Source: Ustulina deusta (Eukaryota; Ascomycota; Sordariomycetes; Xylariales; Xylariaceae). From it: a stretch of 64,000 nucleotides of DNA. Shown one piece after another: positions 46,503-61,891 of this stretch. The notes below the pieces were generated by a model that was not told the origin of the DNA, did no database searches, and worked only from the letters and a program-made list of their open reading frames with translations. The DNA is taken from assembly GCA_023159155.1 (NCBI GenBank), contig JAJNNX010000082.1:43135-107134 (forward strand), in the 5' to 3' direction. The stretch's first letter is position 1, and each line of letters starts with the position of its first letter. Made by a program: the position numbers and the translations under genes.

Positions 46503-49500
46503 CTACCCCTTTCTAAAACTAAAAATTTAAATATAGTTTTAATTTAAAGTTACTAATAATATTAAGTTTATATAGTTTTTTTATATTATATTATTTTATT
46601 ATTATTTTTATAATTGTTTGCAAACTTATTAATTATTATTATATATATTTATTTTTATAATTTTATAAAAAATTTAAAAGCTTTTTTATAAGTTTTATAA
46701 AATTAGTTAAGTTTAATTAGTATATTTTTAAAATTTTAAGCTATATATTAAATATTATTAAAATTATAACTTTTTTAAATAATTTAATATTATAACTTTT
46801 TATTTTTTTTATATATTTTTAATTGTTTGATTTATTTAATTTTAAATTCTGTTTTGCTATTAATATTTTTAGCTAAAAGTAATAATTAAATTTATTAAAA
46901 TAAAAAGTTATTACTTATTTTTTATAATTAGTTAGTATAAAATAAGTTTTTTATTTTATAAAAGTTAAATAAATTAAAAACATAGCTAAATTTTTGTTTT
47001 TTTAAGATTTCGAAAAGTTTAACTAATTAAAAATTTAATCTAATAGTTAGTATTTATATTACAAAACTTTTTTTTTTTAAAAAAACTTTATTTTTTATTT
47101 TAAAATCTATTAAGCATTTTTTTTTATTAGTTTATAATTTGTATTATTTTTATATAAGAGTTGCTATATTATATATTATTTTTTAAATATTTTAAGTTTA
47201 GCAAACTAGTTTAAGCGTTTATTGCTTAGTATTAAAATTTATAATAGTTTTATTAATATTTATTATTAAAAAGTTTTATGTTTTAATTTTTATTGCTATT
47301 TTTAGTAGTAATATATTAATTAATAAATATTATAAAAAATTATATATAAAATCTAAAATAAAAAAATAAATATTTTAATTATTTTAATATTTATTAATAT
47401 AAAAATAGAATTACTAGTTTAGTTTTTAATTAGTTAATTTTATTATTTTTTAGGTCTAAAAGTAATAAGTACTACTAAAATAATACTTAATATTTATAAA
47501 ACTATTAATTATTACTATAAACTTAAAAATAAATAGTTTTATATTATTTAATATTTATATATTTAATATATTAAAAAATTTATATAAACTTTTATAGTAT
47601 TATATAACTAATAATTTTATAATATTTATTTTTTTACTAAGTAAAATTATAATTAAATAATTAAACTTATTTATAAATATTTATATATAATTATAATTTT
47701 ATTAATTAAGTAATATATTTTTACTATTTATTATTATATATTACTATATTATAGTTAGTATAAATAATAAATAAAAAAAACTAAAAGTTTTATTTTGTAA
47801 TATTTTATTTTTTTTATAATTATAATAATTATATATATATTATTTATAATTATATTTTAAATAAAACTAATAATATTTTTGTTTTAATATTTTAATTATT
47901 TTGTGCTAATTTTAGTATATAGTAATTAAAAATATATAAGCTTTTTAAATTAAAATTATATAAAAAAAAATAATCTTATTTAAAATAACTTTAAATATAT
48001 ATATAGTTTTTTGTTTTTATTTTTTAGCTTTTATAGTTAGTTTTTTTATTTAATTAGGTTTATTAAGTTAGCTTTTTAAAAAATATTAAATAAAAAGTTT
48101 ATAGTTAATATAAGATTTAATATTTTATTAAGCAGAATTAATATTATTGTTTGTTTTTTAGCTTTTTTAGTTTTAATTATAGAAAGCTTAGCTATTTTTT
48201 TTAATAAAATATTAGCTATTATATTTTTTTGTTTTAGTTAATATTAAAAAGTAATATTAAAGTTTAATAAAAAGTTAGCTTAGTATATTTATTATATTAA
48301 TAAAATCTATTTATTTAAAAAATATAATAAAGTTTAATAATTAGTTATTATAAAAACCTTTAAGTAGTAATATTTTAAAGTTTATATTATTACTAAAAAT
48401 TTATAGTTTTAAATTAAATAAACTTACTTAATTAGTATTATTATTTTAAAAAAATATTTTATAAGTTTTTAGGTTATATTTTCTTATTATTACTAAATAA
48501 TTTTTTTTATTATATTATATAAAATATTTGTTTTTATTTATATTAGTTAGCTAGGCTTAAAAAATAACCAGATTAATTTAATACTTTTAAAATTATTAAA
48601 GTTCTAATCTAAAATTATTTAAATTTTTATAGAATTAATTTTAATTTTTATTTTAGTTTTTATAATTATTTCTAAATAATTAATAATAAATATATTAAAA
48701 TAAGATTTCTTAATATTTTTTTAATATTTAGCTTAATATAAATAATAAATTATTTTTTTATAATAAGTTTAGTACTATTTTTTAGTTTTAAAATAAATTA
48801 AAATATTATTTATATAAATATTTACAAACTTATTTAAAAAATTTTAAATTTATATATTAATAAAAACTTGCTACTAGGCAGGTTTTATTTTTAAACTAAA
48901 TAATAAAACTTTTTATTAAAATATTTTTTTATAAGTTTAAAAAAAAATAAAGTAATATAATTTTATAGTTAATAATAATTAATAAAAAGCTTTAATAATA
49001 TTTAGTTTTATAAATTAAATAATATTATAATAATTAAATATAATATTGTTAATATTTAGAGCTAATATAATTTAATTTTTTAAATATATGTTTTTTTATT
49101 AGTAATTAATTATGAATTTATATTTAATTAATTTAAATTTAAATATAAATAAAATAAAAATAATATTTAAGTTTATATTTTATTTAATAAAGTTTATAGC
49201 TAATAGTTTATTTATAAACTTTTTTTTAAATAAAATAAACTATATAAATATATAATATTAATAAAAACTAAAAATATTTTTATTATTATTAAGTTTTAGT
49301 ACTATATTAAATTTTAATTATAATAATAATAAGGTTTTAAATTTTTTTTTTAAAAGAAACCTTTTTAAATATAATAGCTAAAAAAACAAAAAGCTTTGTA
49401 CTAACTTTATATACTAAAAGTTTTTTTTTTTTAAAAATAAAATTAGTTTATTATTAAAAGTTTTTTATAGTACTACTTAATTAATTTAAATTTATTTTTT

Positions 49501-51807
49501 TTATAAAATATTAATTACTTTTAAGTTTTTTTTAAATAGTTTAGTATAATTATTTTTAGTTATTATAAACTTAATTATAATAAGCTTTTTTAAAGTTTTT
49601 TTAATTAATTGTTTTTATTTATTTTAATAGAAATAATTCTAAAAGTTTTATATAATTTTTTTAATAATAACTTAAATTTTTTTTTTTTAAAAATTATTAT
49701 ATAGATCTTTTTTGTTTTAGGTTTAAAAGTCCTAGGTTTTTTTTTGGTTTTTTTAGTTTTAATTATTTTTAAAATAATTGTTTTATTTTTAAAAAATTGT
49801 TTTAATATTTAATAGTATTTTTTTAATGCTTAATTATATTAATTTATATTTTTTTATATTTTTAGGTTTATATTTTATTATTTATAGTTAAAAAGTTTAA
49901 CTATAATTATTAATAAAAACTAAATTAATAAAAATAAATTATTTAACTAAATTAATTATTATTTTTAAGTTTTTAGTAAAATATTTTATTTTGCTAACTA
50001 TTTAATATTAATAATAATATTATAGCTAAAATTAATAATTTAAAATATTTAGTTTTTAAATTATTAATTATTAATTTTTATAATATATATTAAATATTTA
50101 TAAATTTTACTAACTATTTTGTTTTAATAATTATAAAATTTTTAAAGTTTAATTAATTAAACTATTTTTATTTTTAATTATTATTTAATTTATTATATAA
50201 ATTTATAGCTAATTATTAAAAAAATATAAATTTTAATATTATATAAAACTAAAGTTTTTATTTTAATATTATTAATTTATAATTAAATAAATATTTTAAA
50301 AATAATTAATTTGTTTTAGTTATATATTTTAATTAAAATAAATAAAAAAACTAATAAAAAGATTTTTATTAGTTCTATTTATTTTTTAAATTAGATAAAC
50401 TACTAAAGCTATTTTTATTAGGGCTTTTTTTTACTAGTTAAATATCTAAAACTTTAAGCTTTTAATTAAAACAATTAATTAATATATGTTTTTTTTTATT
50501 ATAAATAAAACAAGTTTTATTATTTTAATAAGCTTTTTATTTATTTATAATTAGTATTTATTTTAATTGTTTTAAAATAAATATTTTAAAACTTTTAAAA
50601 TTAGCTAAAAATTAATAAACCGGTTTACTAAAAGTTTAGTTATTTAAATTAGATTTTTATTTAGTTAAACTAATAAATTTAGTTTATTAATAGTTTTTAT
50701 AAGTTTGCTTAATATTATATATTAATTTAATAATTTTATTAATAAATAATTTATAAAAAATATTTAAATTTATAAAAGTTTTATATAAGTTTTTTTTTAA
50801 GTTTATATAAAAATAGTTTTATAATTTATATTTTTATTATAACTTAGCTAGTTAATATTTTTAAACTAAATTATTAAATATAAAAATAAATTTATTAATA
50901 TTTTTATTAGTTTTATATATATAAATTTAAAATATTTTATAAATAATAATTATTTAATTAAAATTATAATAAATTATTAATAAAACTTAAATTATTTTAA
51001 TAATATTATTAAATAGTTTTTTAATTAAATAAAAAAATATTTTTATTAATTTTTTAATATATTTTTTTAATTAGTTTATAATATATTAAAATTAGCTATT
51101 TTTAGTTTAAAACATAATAATATTTTTATTTAGCTTTTTTATTAATTTATAAACTTAATTATTAAATAAAACTTTATTTTTTATAAACTTGCTAAAATTA
51201 ATTTTTTATATTTTAGCTTTTTTAGTATAAATAAAGTTTAAAGCGCTAAAAAATAAATTAATAAAATAAAAAATAAATAAAATAATAAAACTAAAAAGTT
51301 TAAAATTAATATTTTTAAATATATTTTTTATTATTAAATTATAGTTATTTTTTAAAAATATTAAAATAAATATATTAAAAAATTAGCGCTTTATTTTTTT
51401 TATTTATTAAAAAAGTTTTATTAGAACTAATATAAAATTATAAGTTTATATAGCTATAATATTTAGTATTATATTTTTAAATATATTATTTATTTTAAAA
51501 AGTTTTAGTTTTAGTTTAGATTTTATTTTTTTAAGTTTTAATTTTTTGTTTTTTTTAGATTTTTTTTTAAATATTAGTTTATTTAAAACGTTTATAAAAA
51601 AGTTTAATGCTTAATTTTTTTTTTTTTTATAAAAAAAAACTTTTTAAAATTATTTAATAATAAAAAGCTAGCTATACTTAAAAGTTAAAATTGTTCTAAT
51701 TATTTAAAAACTAAAAATAAAATAAATATATTTAAAATTAGATTTTTTATAAGTTATTAGTTTTTAAATAATATAAAAATTAAAAGTTTTATTAAAGTTA
51801 TATTAAA
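46260..51807 (-). mobile_element. RIP-degraded Ty3/Gypsy element, copy A (minus)
   Basis: Minus-strand element. The 3' LTR lies at about 46,260-46,502 (starts TGTAACGG reading leftward). It is preceded on the minus strand by the polypurine tract AGAAAGGGGTAG (46503-46514). The interior holds a relic of the reverse-transcriptase active site at 48784-48816, which reads YINNILIYFKT, the YxDD-type motif with both Asp turned to Asn. Positions 47,338-51,807 are an inverted copy of the right-hand element. The 5' end is truncated: the interior runs directly into the plus-oriented LTR of the neighbour at about 51,801, without its own 5' LTR. Confidence 0.8.
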
Positions 51808-52030
51808 GTTAGTATAATAGTTAATATATTTTAGCAAGACTTGCAAAAATTCTAGACCTATATAATAATAAAATAAAAAATTTATATATAAACTAACTTA
51901 ATTTTATAGTTATATATATAAAATCTTTATTTATAATATTAATAAACTAGCTATAAAAGCTTTATTTAACTAATTATAATACTACTTTAAGCTTATTAAT
52001 TATTTATTAATAAATATTTAATAAATATAT
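51801..52030 (+). repeat. LTR of Gypsy family 1 (copy B, 5' LTR), axis of the inverted repeat
   Basis: Plus-strand match to the LTR at 46,260-46,502: GTTAGTATA, then AGCAAGACTTGCAAAAATTCTA and TAATAAACTAGCTATAAAAGC, with C-to-T changes and an internal deletion of about 40 bases. The first eight bases are ambiguous because they also align to the end of copy A. Confidence 0.65.
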
Positions 52031-54542
52031 ATTTTTTATTTTATTATAATTAATAAAATATAAATAAAATTTTTTTTTTAATTATATATTTAATATAAAA
52101 AAATTATATATTTTATAATATAAATTTAATTTTAATATAATTTTAATAAAATTTTTAATTTTTATATTATTTAAAAGTTAATAATTTATAAAAAACTTAA
52201 TTTTAAATATTTTTATTTTATTTTTAGTTTTTAAATAATTAAAATAATTTTAGTTTTTAAGTATAGCTAGTTTTTTATTATTAAATAATTTTAAAAAAAA
52301 TTTTTGTAAAAAACAAAAAAATTTAAGCATTAAATTTTTTTATAAACGTTTTAAGCAAATTAATACTTAAAAAAAAATCTAAAAAAAACAAAAAATTAAA
52401 ACTTAAAAAAATAAAATCTAAACTAGAACTAAAACTATTTAAAATAAATAATATATTTAAAAATATAATATTAAATATTATAGCTATATAAACTTATAAC
52501 TTTATATTAGTTTTAATAGAACTTTTTTAATAAATAAAAAAATAAAAAATATATTTAAAAGTATTAATTTTAAACTTTTTAGTTTTATTATTTTATTTAT
52601 TTTTTATTTTATTAGTTTATTTTTTAATATTTTAAATTTTGATTATATTAAAAAAACTAAAATATAAAAAACTAATTTTAGTAAGTTTATAAAAAATAAA
52701 ACTTTATTTAATAATTAGGTTTATAAACTAATAAAAAAACTAAATAAAAATATTATTATATTTTAAATTAAAAACAGCTAATTTTAATATATTATAAATT
52801 AATTAAAAAAATATACTAAAAAATTAATAAAAATATATTTTTATTTAACTAAAAAATTATTTAATAATATTATTAAAATAATTTAAGTTTTATTAATAAT
52901 TTATTATAATTTTAATTAAATAATTATAATTTATAAAATATTTTAAGTTTATATATATAGAACTAATAAAAATATTAATAAATTTATTTTTATATTTAAT
53001 AATTTAGTTTAAAAATATTAATTAGCTAAATTATAATAAAAATATAAATTATAGAACTATTTTTATATAAATTTAAAAAAAAATTTATATAAAGCTTTTA
53101 TAAATTTAAATATTTTTTATAAATTATTTATTAATAAAATTATTAAATTAATATATAATATTAAATAAACTTATAAAAATTATTAATAAATTAAGCTTGC
53201 TAGTTTAACTAAACAAAAATCTAATTTAAATAATTAAGTTTTTAATAAATTAACTTATTAATTTTTAGCTAACTTTAAAAGTTTTAAAATAAGTATTAAT
53301 TATTAAAAAAAAAAAGCTTATTAAAATAATAAAACTTATTTTATTTGTAATAAAAAAAAATATATATATTAATTAATTATTTTAATTAAAAGCTTAAAGT
53401 TTTAAGCGTTTAACTAGTAAAAAAAGCCCTAATAAGAATAGCTTTAATAGTTTATTTAACTTAAAAAACAAATAAAACTAATAGAAATCTTTTTGTTAAT
53501 TTTTTTATTTATTTTAATTAAAATATATAGCTAAAACAAATTAATTATTTTTAAAATATTTATTTAATTATAAATTAATAATATTAAAATAAAATAGTTA
53601 ATAAAATCTATAAATATTTAAAATATATTATAAAAATTAATAATTAATAATTTAAAAACTAAATATTTTAAGTTATTAATTTTAGTTATAATATTATTAT
53701 TAATATTAAATAGCTAATAAAACAAAATATTTTAATAAAAACCTAAAAATAATAATTAATTTAGCTAGATAATTTATTTTTATTAGTTTAATTTTTGCTA
53801 ATAATTATAATTAAGTATTAAAAAAATACTATTAAATATTAAAACAATTTTTTAAAAATAAAACAATTATTTTAGAAATAACTAAAACTAAAAAAACAAA
53901 AAAAAAACCTAGAACTTCTAAACCTAAAACAAAAAAAGTCTATATAATAATTCTTAAAAAAAAAAAACTAAATTACTATTAAAAAAATTATATAAAACTT
54001 TTAGAATTATTTCTATTAAAATAAATAGAAATAATTAGCTAAAAGAACTTTAAAAAAGCTTATTATAATTAAGTTTATAATAATTAAAAAAAACTTAAAA
54101 ATAATTAATATTTTATAAAAAAAATAGATTTAAATTAACTAAGTAGTATTATAAAAAATTTTTAATAATAAACCAATCTTATTTTAAAAAAAAAAAAACT
54201 TCTAATATATAAAGTTAATATAAAGCTTTTTGTTTTTTTAGTTATTATATTTAAAAAAGTTCTTTTTAAAAAAAAAATCTAAAATTTTATTATTATTATA
54301 ACTAAAGTTTAATATAGTACTAAAACTTAATAATAAAAAATATACCTTTAGTTTTTATTAATATTATATATTAGTATAGTTTATTTTATTTAAAAAAAAT
54401 TTTATAAATAAGCTATTAATTATAGATTTTATTAAATAAAATATAAACTTAAATATTATTTTTGTTTTATTTATATTTAAACTTAAATTAATTAAATATA
54501 AGTTTATAATTAATTATTAATAAAAAAATATATATTTAAAAA

Positions 54543-54721
54543 TATTATAAATAGGAAATTTATAAGGTTAGGTATAATATATAAAAAGATAAGTTATATA
54601 TTTAGTAAAGTTAGCTTATAAGACTAAAGCTTATAAAAAAAAAGTTTTCTATTAAAATAAAAGCAAATATAGTACGTATATATAGCAAATATATACTAGT
54701 CCTAGTATGTTTGGCATAATA
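54543..54721 (-). repeat. LTR of Gypsy family 2 (3' LTR in element sense)
   Basis: 179 bp, matching 61892-62068 over its whole length. Shared segments include AATATATAAAAAGATAAG, TTATATATTTAGTAA and ATAGTACGTATA. Differences are mostly C/T and G/A. Confidence 0.85.
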
Positions 54722-55148
54722 ACTATTTTTCCCTCTTTAATCAGGTTATCTCTAACCTAATATATATAAATGTACCAAGTATAAAGAATATAAAATAAAG
54801 GGGTAGTAGGGGTATATATAAAAAGGGGTTAATTTAAGTATAAAAGTAGTAAAAGATTAGAAGTAATATAAGTATAAGTATATAAATATATAAATTATAT
54901 ATAAAATAAATAATATTATTATTATTATTATTATTGTTAGTATTACTATTGCTATAAAAATTATTATTATTAGTAATATAAATATTTTAATACTTATATA
55001 ATATAGTTGATTAAGAATTTTAATATATATATAATGTTATATTTTAAGTACTTAGATATATTATAAATATTAAAGCTAGTAATTTAAGCATAAACTATAT
55101 ATAAATTGCTTATAAAACTAATATGTTTATATATAAATATTCTAGCTT

Positions 55149-55149
<1 letters not shown>

Positions 55150-55183
<34 letters not shown>
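55150..55183. repeat. Run of 34 T
   Basis: Uninterrupted T homopolymer inside the nested element. The count may be affected by sequencing error. Confidence 0.9.
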
Positions 55184-55185
<2 letters not shown>

Positions 55186-58100
55186 CTACTGCTATTATTT
55201 TAGTTAGTTTTAGCTACCTCTTTACTTCGCTACTATTATTTTTTATCCTTTCTGCACTTTTTTTACCTTTTTTTTTCTTTTTTTCTATACTAGCATTACT
55301 ATATTTAACGCTAACTTTATTACTTTTTTTTTAAATAATAAGCCCCTTATTATTTACTACAACTATTATTTCTAATATAAAGCTTATTAAAAAATAATTA
55401 ATAGCTATAACTACTATAACTATAAGCGTTATATATACAAGCAAAATATACGCACTAAAAATAAAATATATAAGCATAAAGCTACTAAAGATTTAATTTA
55501 TAAAGCGTATATATACTAACGCTATTTTAATAGTATTTATAACAAAGCTTAGCCTAATTTTAGCTAGCTTATTTAAATTATTTATATAATAAAAAAAGCA
55601 AAGGCTTTTTTTTGTAATAAATATTAAAAAAGCAAAAAAATATATAAGCTAATAAATATAATTATATTTATTTTATATTAATATTTTTATTAATTTAAAT
55701 ATATTATATAATTAGGTCCTAGGTTTAATATTTTTTAATATAGTTTATATAAATAAATTATTAGACTAGTTCTGCTAGTTTTTTAATTTTAAATTAAATA
55801 AAAATAGCTATAAAATTATAAATAAAATAGGTTTAAATGCTTAGTAAGCATTTTTAAAGTTTTATTAATAACTTACTAATATTTAATTTTGTTTGCTAAA
55901 AATATTCTGCTATTTTATAGCAACTTATTGTTTTTAATTTAGAATTACTAGTATTTTAAGCAATTTAAAAATAAATAGTTCTGTTTTTATTTTATAGTAT
56001 ATTTATTAGTTATTTATATAGGTTTAAAATACTTGTGCTATATATACCTAAATAATAATGTAGTAAAAAAACATATAGCTCTAAGTAGTAGTATATATAT
56101 TTTTTAACGCTATAAATACTTTTATTTACTTTTAGTTCGTAAGGTTATTTAATATAATTAAACGCCGGCTTAACACTAAGCATATTTCTATAAAAATATT
56201 TTATATTTTTAATTTAAAAATTATAATTATATATTATAAATATTAACTATTTGTTATTTTATGTTAAAAATATAAAAAGCAGTAGTAAATACTACTAATT
56301 AAATTATTTAAACTATTAGATTAGCTAATATAGCTAATATAAATATTACTTATTTTAATAAGATCTAATTTTAAAAGTAGTTTATATATAGCTTAATAGT
56401 AAAATATAAATTAAATATTTAAAATAATTAGTTTAATTCTAACTATATAAATATTTATAGGTTTATTTTTATTAATTTGCTAGAGTTTTGGGCTAATATA
56501 ATTATAAAAATAATAAGTTCTTAAATAATAAAGCAAAATATTCTTAAGTAAAAATAAAATTAATTAATCTTTTTTTATAACTAGTTTGGGCGTAAATTGT
56601 TAGATTAGGAGTTTTTTTTTTAGTAATTTTGCTATTGTTTAAAAGTTTATATTGCTTTAAATACTATAATATTAATAGTTAATACTTATTAGTTATATTT
56701 AATTAGCCAGCTTTTTATTTAATTTTATAATATAACTTATAGTTATATATCTGTTTTATTATTATATTTTTAATTTTTTATTTATTTAAATTATTTATAA
56801 GGTCTAACATAAATAAATTATATATAATATTAACTTTTTAAAATTTAAGTAGTTAGATAAAAAAAAATATTATAAAAATAGATATATTGTGCTAAAAATG
56901 CAAAGCAATACACCTATAATCTAATATAGCTAAAGATCTAAAATAAGCTAATAAACTTAAGTATAAGTTTAAAATATTTAAAACTTAAGTTTTTTATAAA
57001 TAATGCTACTATATTTCTAACTTTATAGGTTATAAATTTATATTTAATATTATAGTATTTTTAATGCTTTTTAATTATAATTTGCTACTAATTTTTTAAA
57101 TTGTTTTTAATAGTTTGTAATTTTTGCAATTATTTTTATATTACTAGTTACTTCTTTTAAAGTAAAGTTGTTTTTAATAATAGTCTAAACTTTAATATAT
57201 AGCTATATAGGGCTTTAAAGAGTAATTTGCTAGTTATACTATTAATAGCTAAATTAATCACAAAATATGCTTAAAAGAGTAGTTATAGCTAATTAGTTTG
57301 TTTGCTATTAATAAAGCATTTGAAGTAGTTTTTGATTATTTAATTTATATGCTCGTTTGCCTATTAGTTCTAAAGCGAAACATAACCAAATATCTTTTTT
57401 TAATTTTAAATAATAGTATAAGTTTAATTAGAAATAATTAGTAAAAAAAAAACCGCGGTCTAATATAATACTTATAAAATTTTTATAAATATATTTAATT
57501 TTTTAATAAAATAAAGTAGCAAACTATATTAAAGTTATTTTAGTATTAATAAAAAACAAATATATTAACTTAATAAATTTATTAATAATTATTAAAATAT
57601 AATTAATTTAGTAGTTTTTATAAAAAGTTAAAAATAGTTTAACTATAAAGTTTATAAATAGTTTTTATATAAGAGCTAAAAATATAAGTAAAATATTAAG
57701 TTTATTATATTTTTAGTAATATTTTGCTTTTAATCTAAAATATATTATATAACTATTTATATAGTTGTTAATATTTGTTTTTATTTTTAGCTAAAAAACT
57801 TATACTATAATAGTTTAAATATATGTTTTTGTTTAAAATGTTCTATTAATAAGTTATTATAATATAATTTAATAAACTAAAAAATAAATAGATTTTTTAA
57901 TTATTTATTAAAGGTTTATAGGCTTTCTAGTATTAATATGCTTTTTAATTAATTTATATTTGGGGTTTTTTTATTAAATATTTTAGATTATGTTTTATAA
58001 ATTTTATAATATATTTAGATTTTAGAAGTTCTTATTACTTATAGCTATTTATATTTATATATATATAACTACTTATATAAAAATAGTCTTTTTTTTAAAA

Positions 58101-61100
58101 GGTTAAGCGGTATATACTTTGCTTACTAATACTTTTGGGTACTTATTAAAAATCTTAGTTTGTATTATTATAATTTTTTTTTTTAGTATTAAAAAAAAAT
58201 TAATATTTTGGGGCAAATTGCCTATATAATTAGGTTAGCGCAATAAAAAATTAGCCCTATTTTGTTTGTTTTGTTTATATTTAATAATAAAATTAAAAAA
58301 AACTAAATATATATACTAATAAGCTTACTTTTTATTTAGCTTTAAAGTTTTTATAAATATTTAAAAATTACTATAGTTAGTTAATACTTTAACTAATAAT
58401 TTGTTTTTTTAAAAATAATACTACTAATACTTAAAATATTTTATAATTATAAATATTTTTTAATTTAAAGTTTTATAGTTTAATTTTATATTAATAAACT
58501 TATAAAAATAGAATATAACAAAATATTATTTATTTTAATTATTTTTTTAAAAAAGATTTTTTATTAACGCTGCTTTAAAAAAATCGGTTTTTACTAATAT
58601 TTGCTTTTTAAAGTTAAAATATATAAAAAAAATAGCTTTTCTAAATAAGTTCTAAAGCTTTTTAAAAGCTTTTATTATAAAATAATCTAAAAAGATTTAA
58701 TTTTTTTTTGTTTTAGTTATACTTTTTTTTAAATATTAAGTTAAAAAAGCAGCAACCTAAAAATATCCTTTAATAAAACGCTAATAAAAATTATAAAACT
58801 TTAAGAATTATTATAGCTTATAATAAAAACTAAAAAATAGTTATTATTTAATTATATTAATATAACTAAAGTTTATTTTAATACTTTAACCAAATATAAT
58901 ATATTTAAAAAATTTAAGTTTTTTTTAGTAAAATTAATATTTTAAAAGTTTAATATATAGCTTAACATTTTAAAATTTTTTAATAATTTTTTAAATATGT
59001 TTTATATAAAATTTTTTGTTTATAAAAAATATAAAAATATTATATAAACTTATAAATATAACTAAAAATTTATAATAGTTATAATATATATAAAAAGCTA
59101 TTTTTTATTTATTTATTTTTTTAATTTAAATATAATAATAAATATTTTTAAAATTAATTTTAGTAAATATTTTAACATATATAAATTTATTTATTAATTC
59201 TAAAATAAAATAAAAAATATAGCAATTTTTTTATATAATATAGTTAAGTTTTTTATAGTTTATATATAGTTTTAAACTTTTATTTTTTTTAAAAATAAAT
59301 AAAATAAAAGCTTTAGCTAAGCTTTTAAATTTCTATATTTTTTTATTAGCTATTATTTTTATAAGCTATTTTTAAAGTTTTTTAAATTTATTTTAAGCTA
59401 ATAAATAAATAAAATAATAAAGTACTATAATATTATTTTATAAATTAATTACTAAGTTTTTTTGTTTAGAATATAAAAAAATACTAGCTTTGTTAATATT
59501 AAAAAAATTAGCTAAATTATAAAATTTTAGCAAAATATTTTTAAAACTAATATAATTTTTTTTAGTTTTTAATTTTTTTAACTAAAAAAGTTTAAAAATA
59601 TATATAATAACTTAATAATATTTTTTATTTTTATAAGCTTTAATAAATTAATAAACTATAACTAATTTAAAATATTTAAGTTTTAAGCTATAAAACTAGC
59701 AATTTAAACTTAAATTAAATATAATTTTTTGGTTTTTTAATATAATTTAAAAAAAAAGTACTAAACTTTTTTTTAATTAATTATTTTAGTTAATAGTAAT
59801 ATAAGTATACTAAAATTTTTAAGTTATTTTATAGCTATTAATAAGTTTATAAATAATTTAATAAGCGCTATAACTAAAAAATTTATTTTTAGTAATATAT
59901 TATAAAATATAAATATAAAATAGAACTTTTTTTAGTTTATTATATAAAATAAAAATATAACTAATATAATTATATTTAGCGCAAAAATTTAAATTAACAA
60001 ATATTTTTAATAAAATTTTTTTTTAAGCTAATAAAATAAATATTATATAAAATATAAATTAATATAAAATAAATATAAAAAGCTATAGTTTTAGTTTAAG
60101 CTTTATAGCGTAAAACTAAAACTATTTTTTTTTTTAATTATTATTTAAATATTTATTAAAATATGCTAAAAAATTATATAAACAATTTTAGTCCAAATAA
60201 TAATTATTTTTTTATAAATAATAAAATATATTAAAGTTTTTTTATTTTTAATTTAATTAAATTTTTAAATCTAATATTTTTAATTGTTTTAGTAAGTATT
60301 ACTAGTTAGATTTTTTATAGTTATAACTAATATAACTTATTTTTTTATAATTAAAACAAAAAAATCCTAAATATTACTATTTTGTTTTAAATAATTATTA
60401 AGGTTATTTTATAGCTATTTTTAAAATATATTAGAAATATATTAACTAAAGTATTTAAAAAAATAATAATTTTTAGATATATAATTATTAAAAAGTTACT
60501 AATTTAAATAAAGTTATTTTAGCTAGTTATAATACTAATAATTATTTTAGTTCTAAACTATATTATAATACTTTTAGTTTTAATAAAAATAATTTTTATT
60601 ATTAAAGTATTTTTTGCTTAAAAAGCTTTAGTATTATTATTAATTTTAAAGTTTATTAGTATTAGTTCGGTTAATATTTAAATATAAAAGTTTTTGTTAA
60701 AGCTTTATAGTTTTAAAAATAAAAATTATTAGTTTTTTAATAATACTATACTATATTTATTATTATTAATTTTTTTTAAAATAATAAATTATTAAAATTT
60801 ATAATTTTTTGTTAAAACAGATTAGTTAGTTTTTAGTAGTATAATATAGCTTTTTTATTATTGCTTTATTATTTTTTTAATTTTAATCTAAAAAAAAAAT
60901 TAATTAAATATTTTAAAGTGTTAATTAGTTTGTTGCTAAACTTTTTTTAACTACTAGCTAATATTTATAATAAAAAAAAAATTAATTAATAAATTAAAAT
61001 TTTAGTTTAGTTAATAAAATTTTTTTAATTAGATTTATAAAAAAATAATTTTAGCGCGTTTTTTTTTTAAAAAAGATTTAATACTAATTTTTGTAATCTT

Positions 61101-61891
61101 AGTCTATTTTATTAACTATATAAATAATTTAAATTTAAGCTTATTAGAACTTTTTTTGTAAACTTTTAAATATAGATTTCAGTTTTTTTAATTTATTTAA
61201 TTTATTAGTTATAAATAAACTATATAAATAAACAAAAAATATTTAAATTTTAAAAAATAACTAAAATTAATATTTAATTTTTTATTATTATTGTAGTATT
61301 TATAATAATAAAATAATTAATAATTAGAACTACTTAAATCTAATTTATAAATAATAATAAAAAAATAAAAAAGTAAATAATAAGCTAGAATTAGAAAAAT
61401 TATAGTATTTTTAGTACTAATTTTTATGTTTTAAATAAAAAATATAAAAAAAATTTAAAAAATTAAAAATTTAAAGTTTTTTAAATCTTTAGTTTTTTTT
61501 TAATATTTATATTTTTTAAGTTTTTGTTTTAATAATCAATTTATAGTCATACTTATAAATTAATAATCCTTTTATTTAAAAGTAGTTTATTTTTATTTTT
61601 TTAGCTATTTATTTATTTTTTTAAGTTCTATTTTAAACTAAATATTTTATTATAATAAAAATTAGTTAGTACTTTTAAGTTATAAAATATTATTATTATT
61701 TTAATAATTAAGTATTAAATTATTACTAAGCTTTAATTTTAATTTTTATCTAAAAAAAAATCGGTATAGCTTTATTAACTATTTATAGCTAATTTGTTTT
61801 TTTAGGAAGTATTAATCTAGTTAATAGTCCGGGTTTTTTAGGGCCATTATATAAATATATTATAAATAATTTTAAAAAAAAGCTTTAAAAT

